A DNA stretch of 64,000 nucleotides from Burkholderia cenocepacia. GTDB taxonomy: Bacteria > Pseudomonadota > Gammaproteobacteria > Burkholderiales > Burkholderiaceae. Below the pieces are notes generated by a model. It did no database searches. It saw only the letters and a list, made by a program, of their open reading frames with translations, and was not told where the DNA came from. Positions 59,518-64,000 of the stretch are shown here, piece by piece. The stretch is from contig NZ_UAQZ01000001.1 in assembly GCF_900446215.1 (NCBI RefSeq), forward strand, positions 868,001 to 932,000, in the 5' to 3' direction. A program made the translations under genes and the position numbers. How positions within the stretch are numbered: the stretch's first letter is position 1; every line of letters starts with the position of its first letter.

Positions 59518-61109
59518 CCCGCCGCGGCGAACGACGGCGCCGCGCGCTCGCCATGCGCGGCGCGTCCGTCGCCCAGTTCGAACACCGACACCGCCTGCAT
59601 CAGGTGCGCGGTCTGGTCGTTCAGCGACGCGGCGGCCGCCGCGACTTCCTCGACCAGCGCCGCGTTCTGCTGCGTGAGCTGGTCCATCTGCGTGACGGCC
59701 TGGTTCACCTGCTCGATCCCGACGCTCTGCTCGACCGACGCCGCGGTGATTTCCGACATCGTCTGCACGACCCGCGTGATCGACGCCGACACCGTGCGCA
59801 TCGCGTCGCCGGCGCGCTCGACGAGCGCCGCGCCGCCGTTGATCTGCGCGACCGAATCCTCGATCAACGCCTTGATCTCCTTCGCCGATTGCGCGCTGCG
59901 CTGCGCGAGCGAACGCACTTCGCCCGCGACCACCGCGAAGCCGCGCCCCTGTTCGCCGGCCCGCGCGGCCTCGACCGCCGCGTTCAGCGCGAGGATGTTG
60001 GTCTGGAACGCGATGCCGTCGATCACCGAGATGATCTCCGCGATCCGCCCCGAACTCTGCGCGATGCCGCGCATCCGGTCGATCACGCTGTCGACCACGC
60101 CGCCGCCGTGGCTCGTCGCTTCGAGCGCCGCGTCGGCCAGCGCGCTCGCCGCGCGCGCGCTGTCGGTGTTCTGCCGGACCGTCGCGGTCAGTTCCTCCAT
60201 GCTCGCGGCGGTTTCCTCGAGCGACGCGGCCTGTGTGCCCGTGCGCGCCGACAGGTCGGCGTTGCCGCCCGCGATCTCGCCCGCGCCGAGGTGAATCGCG
60301 TCGGACGCCTGGCGCACCGTGCGCACGGTGCCCGCGATGCTCGTCTGCATCGCGGCGAGGCCGCGCAGCATCCGGTCGATCTCGAACACGCCGCCCGCCT
60401 GCACGGCTTCGTCGAGACGGCCTTGCGCGATCCGCTCGAAATGGCGGCCGGCCTGCTCCAGCGGCGCGACGACCGCGCGCCGCGCGGCCGCGTAGATCGC
60501 CGCGCTCGCCGCGAGCATCGCCACCAGCAGCACGATGCCGACCGACTTGAACCACAGCATGCCGCCGTCGATGGTGTCGAGCGCCGCGCGGCTCGACGTG
60601 CCGCCATAGTCGGTGAAGCGATGCAGCTCGGCGATGTACGCGTCCTGGAAGCCCTGGGTCGGCTGGTCGAGGAACGCCTGGATGTTGTCGGCGTCGAGGA
60701 ACTGCACGAGTTCGCCCAGCGCGCCGCGCAGCGCGCGATAGCGCTCGGTGAGCGCCGCGACGCGCGCGCGGTTGGTGTCGTCGACCGCCTGCGCGGCCGT
60801 CAGTACGGCGAACGCCTTGTCCGCTTGCGCGAGCGACGTGCCCGCGTGGCGGATGATGTCTTCGGGCTTCGGCCCGCCGCGCACCATCCGCGTGCCGGCA
60901 CGCGACAGGTTGATGCGCGCGTCGAGCAGTTGCTCGGTCGCCCGGCTGGCCGCGTCGACCTGCGCGATCGCGACATTCGACAGATCGTCGACGCCGCTGC
61001 GCGTCGACGTGAGCGCCCAGAAGCCGAGCGCTTCGATCGCGAACAGGAAGAGACAGAACACGGTCAACACGCCGAGCAGACCCGACGCGAGCTTGATTTT
61101 TCCGAACAT
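59490..61109 (-). CDS. Methyl-accepting chemotaxis protein
   Basis: A 539-residue chemoreceptor. Two membrane helices ([27 protein letters not shown] at residues 7-33 and [20 protein letters not shown] at about 190-210) enclose a Tar-type four-helix-bundle periplasmic sensor domain. Then HAMP-like [27 protein letters not shown] and the signalling tip [57 protein letters not shown]. Methylation helices precede and follow. The C-terminus lacks a NWETF-type pentapeptide. It reports an unknown ligand to the flagellar chemotaxis system. Confidence 0.95.
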   Translation of the reverse strand: MFGKIKLASGLLGVLTVFCLFLFAIEALGFWALTSTRSGVDDLSNVAIAQVDAASRATEQLLDARINLSRAGTRMVRGGPKPEDIIRHAGTSLAQADKAFAVLTAAQAVDDTNRARVAALTERYRALRGALGELVQFLDADNIQAFLDQPTQGFQDAYIAELHRFTDYGGTSSRAALDTIDGGMLWFKSVGIVLLVAMLAASAAIYAAARRAVVAPLEQAGRHFERIAQGRLDEAVQAGGVFEIDRMLRGLAAMQTSIAGTVRTVRQASDAIHLGAGEIAGGNADLSARTGTQAASLEETAASMEELTATVRQNTDSARAASALADAALEATSHGGGVVDSVIDRMRGIAQSSGRIAEIISVIDGIAFQTNILALNAAVEAARAGEQGRGFAVVAGEVRSLAQRSAQSAKEIKALIEDSVAQINGGAALVERAGDAMRTVSASITRVVQTMSEITAASVEQSVGIEQVNQAVTQMDQLTQQNAALVEEVAAAAASLNDQTAHLMQAVSVFELGDGRAAHGERAAPSFAAAGYAPVGSAA

Positions 61110-61390
61110 GGGGGATTCCTGGAGAGCGGACGATGAGGCGATGCCCCGGCATTAGCGGCATTTCTTCGTCGGACTTTAGGCGGAATCAGCGGCAACGCAG
61201 GTCAAGTGCGCGCTTCGCTCGCGCATTCGCGTCGAATCGCCCGCAAACGCGGAGATCTTGTGTATTCGACGCAATAATCGCGTTGCATCGCGCCGGGATT
61301 TGCACGAAACGCGGACGAATTTCCTTGCTTATCCGGAGCCCCCTTCCTAGAGTTCAGCGCAAGCGGGCACTCATTTCGAAGGAAAGTTCG

Positions 61391-61834
61391 ATGACCGACA
61401 TCACGGACCACGCGCGCGGCGCATTGCGCGCGCAGCCGTTCAGCATGCTGCTGGGCACGGAGCTGATGCACATCGGCGACAACGAAGTGTCGCTGTGCCT
61501 GCCCGTGCGCGAGGAATTGCGGCAGCAGCACGGTTTCGTGCACGGCGGCGTCATCAGCTATCTCGCGGACAACGCGCTGACGTTCGCCGGCGCGCTCGTG
61601 CTCGGCCCGCGCGTGATCACCGCCGAATACAAGATCAACTATCTGCGGCCGGCCGTGAACGGCACGCTCGTCGCCCGCGCGAAGCTCGTCTACGCTGGCC
61701 GGCACCAGGCGACCTGCCAGTGCCATGTGTTCGTCATCGACGGCGATCACGAGCGGCTCGTCGCGATCGCGCAAGGCACGATCAACCGCGTCGGCGACGG
61801 CAAGATGCCGGATGCGCCGGTGGAAACGGCGTGA
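61391..61834 (+). CDS. PaaI-type thioesterase (hotdog fold)
   Basis: A 147-residue hotdog protein: QQHGFVHGGVISYLADNALTFAG (HGGxxxxLAD, catalytic Asp) then TAEYKINYLRPAVNGTLVARAKLVYAGRHQATCQCHVFV. It hydrolyses acyl- or aryl-CoA thioesters. AAGGAAAG stands five bases before the ATG. Adjacent to a CoA-transferase on the other strand, but convergent. Confidence 0.92.
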   Translation: MTDITDHARGALRAQPFSMLLGTELMHIGDNEVSLCLPVREELRQQHGFVHGGVISYLADNALTFAGALVLGPRVITAEYKINYLRPAVNGTLVARAKLVYAGRHQATCQCHVFVIDGDHERLVAIAQGTINRVGDGKMPDAPVETA

Positions 61835-61892
61835 GAACGGCCTGAACGGCCGGCGCCCAATATCGCGGCCGCCTGGCGCCCAAGTCGCGCCG

Positions 61893-62945
61893 CTAGGCCG
61901 CGTCGTCCCCCAACAGCGGCAAAAAACGCGGCGCCACCCGCGCCCGCACGTTCCCGTGCTCATCCGTCCGATAGATCCCGCGCGCCGCGTTGTGCGGGTG
62001 CACGGCCGCGTCGGCCACGCTCAGCACCGGCGCGAAACACGCATCGGTGCCTTCGAGCAGCGCGCGCCAGTGCGCGGACGGCTGCCGCGCGAACACGTCT
62101 GCGAAACGCGCCTTCAGCGCGGGCCAGCGCGCCCGGTCGTACTGCGACGCGGGATCGACGTCGGTCAGCCCGAGCCGTTCGACCAGCAGCGCATAGAACG
62201 GCGGTTCGAGCGCGCCGATCGTCACGCATTCGCCGTCCGCGCAGCGATACACGTCGTAGAACGGCGCGTCGTGGAACAGGCTCGGCTGCGCACCGTCGAG
62301 CTGGCCGTTCGCGCGCGCCCACAGCGCGAGCGAACCGAGCATCGACACGATGTCGACGATCGCGCCGTCGACCACCCGCCCCGGCCCGCCGCCGCGCACG
62401 TCGAGCAATGCGCAGACGATGCCGAACGCGAGTCCGAGCGCGCCGCCCGCATCGCCGACGACCGTCGGCGGCACGCCGGGCCGACCGTCGCGGGGCGCGG
62501 ACAGCGACAGCAGCCCGGTCAGCGCGACGTAGTTCAGGTCGTGCCCGGCCGCGGCTGCCAGCGGTCCATCCTGGCCCCAGCCGGTCATGCGCCCGTAGAC
62601 CAACTTGGGATTGCGGCGCGCGCAAACGTCGGGCCCGAGGCCGAGCCGCTCCATCACGCCGGGCCGCAAGCCCTCGATCAGCGCATCGGCTTGCGCGATC
62701 AGATCGAGCGCGGCGTCACGCCCGGCCGGCGCCTTCAGGTCGAGTTCGACGATCGTCTTGCCTTCGCGCAACAGATCGCCGTCGCGAGCCCGCAGCGCGT
62801 CCGGCGCGCTGGTTCGGCCGGACGGGCGCGCGATCAGCGTGATGCGCGCGCCCATGCCGGCGAGCATCCAGCCCGCGAGCGGGCCGGGGCCGAGCCCTTC
62901 GAATTCGACGATGTGGATGCCGGCAAGCGGCGCGTTCAATGACAT
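61893..62945 (-). CDS. CaiB/BaiF CoA-transferase / 2-methylacyl-CoA racemase-like
   Basis: A 350-residue class III CoA-transferase of the alpha-methylacyl-CoA racemase type: HIVEFEGLGPGPLAGWMLAGMGARITLIARP, KTIVELDLKAPAGRDAALDLIAQADALIEGLRPGVMERLGLGP, YGRMTGWGQDGPLAAAAGHDLNYVALTG (active-site Asp and His in GHDxxY), and VDGAIVDIVSMLG. The racemase signature GHDLNY and the compact size favour racemisation of 2-methylacyl-CoA rather than CoA transfer. ATG at 62945. It lies in the same orientation as, and downstream of, the IclR-type gene (125 bp gap). Confidence 0.88.
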   Translation of the reverse strand: MSLNAPLAGIHIVEFEGLGPGPLAGWMLAGMGARITLIARPSGRTSAPDALRARDGDLLREGKTIVELDLKAPAGRDAALDLIAQADALIEGLRPGVMERLGLGPDVCARRNPKLVYGRMTGWGQDGPLAAAAGHDLNYVALTGLLSLSAPRDGRPGVPPTVVGDAGGALGLAFGIVCALLDVRGGGPGRVVDGAIVDIVSMLGSLALWARANGQLDGAQPSLFHDAPFYDVYRCADGECVTIGALEPPFYALLVERLGLTDVDPASQYDRARWPALKARFADVFARQPSAHWRALLEGTDACFAPVLSVADAAVHPHNAARGIYRTDEHGNVRARVAPRFLPLLGDDAA

Positions 62946-63070
62946 GGTGACCTCGCTGAAATGCAGTCGGAACAGGGGCGGCGAAGCTTTCCGATTCTAT
63001 GCGAATGCCTGCGCCCGCCAGCTTCGCGCGACCAGCGCCTGTTCACACCGATAACGGGCTTGCGCGGGCC

Positions 63071-63820
63071 CTACGCCCGCTCGGCCAGCGCCGCCTGCAT
63101 CGCGCGCACGATCGCGTCCCGATGCGGGTCGATCCGCTCGACCGGCCCGGCCACGCCCATCGCCAGCGGCAGCCCGTTCCAGCCATCCGCGATCACCATC
63201 GAGATCATCGCGGCGCCCTGCGTCACGGTGTGCGCCGAATACGAATAGCCGAGCCGGCGGGTCTGTTCGACCTTGTCGAGCACGACGTCCTCGTCGATCG
63301 TCCTGCCCGACTTCCCGATCCGGCGGATGCTGCGTGACACGAGCCGGCGAATCGTGCTGTCGGGCTGGATGCTCAGCAGCGCCCAGCCAAGGCCCGACAT
63401 GCAGATCTCGCGACGCGTGCCGATCGGCGCATAGAACTGCACCGGAATCGAATGCGAGCCCTCGACCGCGTCGATGTACTGCACGTACAGGTCGCTCTGC
63501 ACCGCGATCACGACCGCCTCGTGCGTGCGCGCCGCCAGCCGCTTCGCGACCGCATGCCAGTGCCGCCGGCTGCCGGCCGCCGAATCGACCAGCGCTTCGC
63601 CGAGATTGACGAGCCGCGCGGTGGGCGCATACGCATGGGTTGCATCGTCGTAGGCGAGATAGCCGAGCGTCTTCATGCTGGTCAGCAGCGCCGCCGCGCT
63701 CGACCCCGGATACCCGCAGCGCGTCGCGATCTCGCGCACGCTCAGCGGCCGCTGCAAGGTGCTGAAGAGTTCCAGCACCTCGAACACGCGCGCCGCGCTC
63801 TTGACCACGCTTCCGCTCAT
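63071..63820 (-). CDS. IclR-family transcriptional regulator
   Basis: A 249-residue regulator: VKSAARVFEVLELFSTLQRPLSVREIATRCGYPGSSAAALLTSMKTLGYLAYDD (HTH), then an IclR effector domain (YIDAVEGSHSIPVQFYAPIGTRREICMSGLGWALLSI). The ATG at 63820 has AGAGGGCGGG upstream. It is divergent from a gene beginning at 63955 with a palindrome between, and followed by the racemase-like gene, so it probably controls an acyl-CoA pathway. The longer reading frame to 63943 lies over the operator and is rejected. Confidence 0.9.
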   Translation of the reverse strand: MSGSVVKSAARVFEVLELFSTLQRPLSVREIATRCGYPGSSAAALLTSMKTLGYLAYDDATHAYAPTARLVNLGEALVDSAAGSRRHWHAVAKRLAARTHEAVVIAVQSDLYVQYIDAVEGSHSIPVQFYAPIGTRREICMSGLGWALLSIQPDSTIRRLVSRSIRRIGKSGRTIDEDVVLDKVEQTRRLGYSYSAHTVTQGAAMISMVIADGWNGLPLAMGVAGPVERIDPHRDAIVRAMQAALAERA

Positions 63821-63851
63821 CCCGCCCTCTCCGCAGCAACCGGCACGGGCC

Positions 63852-63867
63852 TTCCACGTATGTGGAA
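63852..63867. promoter_or_regulatory. Palindrome TTCCAC-GTAT-GTGGAA
   Basis: Two perfect six-base arms separated by GTAT at 63852-63867, between the IclR gene and the divergent gene starting at 63955. IclR proteins bind such palindromes; likely the operator. Confidence 0.65.
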
Positions 63868-63954
63868 CGGAATTTCCCGCCGCCAACCGTCGTGACGATA
63901 CTAGGCTTCGGCCCGCGGCGTGAAGTCCCGCGGCACAGAACACACGGAGACAAC

Positions 63955-64000
63955 ATGGCAGCCTTTTTGATCCGTGAACGGCAGGGCGCGATCCTGACCG
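63955..64000 (+). CDS. Start of a divergent gene, probably enoyl-CoA hydratase/isomerase family (cut by window end)
   Basis: Only the first 15 residues are visible, MAAFLIRERQGAILT, with GGAG six bases upstream. The pattern VxRxGAxLTxT at the very start is typical of crotonase-family enoyl-CoA hydratases, which fits the neighbouring racemase-like and IclR genes. The match is based on a short segment only. Confidence 0.45.
   Translation, partial: MAAFLIRERQGAILT

Noticed and set aside
57387..61136. 1249-residue plus-strand open frame
   Set aside because: Shadow of several real genes in other frames; no ribosome site and no domain.

Overview
The window is high-GC (about two thirds G+C) beta-proteobacterial DNA. 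Its gene content fits a Burkholderia sensu stricto chromosome, most likely the B. cepacia complex: FabV enoyl-ACP reductase, CioAB-type cytochrome bd with a DUF2474 partner, glycine-zipper lipoproteins, and many IclR/LysR-controlled catabolic loci. The genus call is inference from gene content and codon bias. No tRNA, rRNA, CRISPR array or prophage was seen. Nearly all of the sequence is ordinary chromosomal coding DNA; the one intact mobile element is an IS150-like insertion sequence.

Layout. 1-5 kb: end of a TRIC/UPF0126 membrane protein, a class A penicillin-binding protein, two antibiotic-phosphotransferase-like genes (APH(6)-like and a lower-GC chloramphenicol-phosphotransferase-like gene) and a small hypothetical gene. 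5.1-7.5 kb: the IS element sits in the loop of the terminator of an allE gene. 7.5-13.2 kb: a long non-coding stretch, then a glycine-zipper protein, an isoprenylcysteine-methyltransferase-like protein, a small lipoprotein, a HIT protein, a serine beta-lactamase-like protein and a GST. 13.2-18.2 kb: a five-gene minus-strand cluster (GbsR-type regulator, SDR-DoxX fusion, DUF2269, DCC thiol-redox membrane fusion, membrane-TIGR01777 epimerase fusion) with a repeated palindromic operator. 18.3-24.1 kb: fabV, a TetR/SDR divergent pair, a metalloprotease-like protein, GNAT, and an ArsR/SRPBCC set.

24.1-29.9 kb: a tight catabolic operon (HMG-CoA-lyase-like, CaiB CoA-transferase, MFS transporter, Tat-exported amidohydrolase) divergent from an IclR regulator, with three near-identical palindromes between them. 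30-39.8 kb: DsbA-like isomerase, LysR/MFS pair, PAP2 phosphatase, GST, persulfide dioxygenase-rhodanese fusion, ArgP-like regulator, DUF1059, threonine aldolase, glycine-zipper lipoprotein. 40-43 kb: cioAB plus a DUF2474 micro-gene preceded by a perfect FNR/ANR box. 43-51 kb: Pmp3-like protein, alkaline-phosphatase-superfamily phosphodiesterase, large DUF748/AsmA-like protein, DUF1254 lipoprotein. 51.3-55.1 kb: a broken hicA beside an intact hicB, then a four-HMA copper ATPase with a MerR-type promoter. 55-61 kb: GNAT, an 8-bp tandem repeat fused to the stop codon of a 51-aa gene, a coiled-coil membrane protein, MgtC, an AGE-family epimerase and a chemoreceptor. 61-64 kb: thioesterase, a second CaiB gene, a second IclR regulator and the first codons of a divergent gene.

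How the parts may work together. The most coherent undescribed unit is the IclR-controlled operon at 24.1-29.9 kb, which reads as import, lactone/ester hydrolysis, CoA activation and retro-aldol cleavage of an unknown acid. The second is the GbsR-controlled membrane redox/SDR cluster at 13.2-18.2 kb. Both are backed by palindromes placed where operators should be. Other signals worth checking are the IS inside a terminator loop, a gutted HicA toxin with its antitoxin kept, and a GGGTTTTCCC box in front of two small orphan genes.
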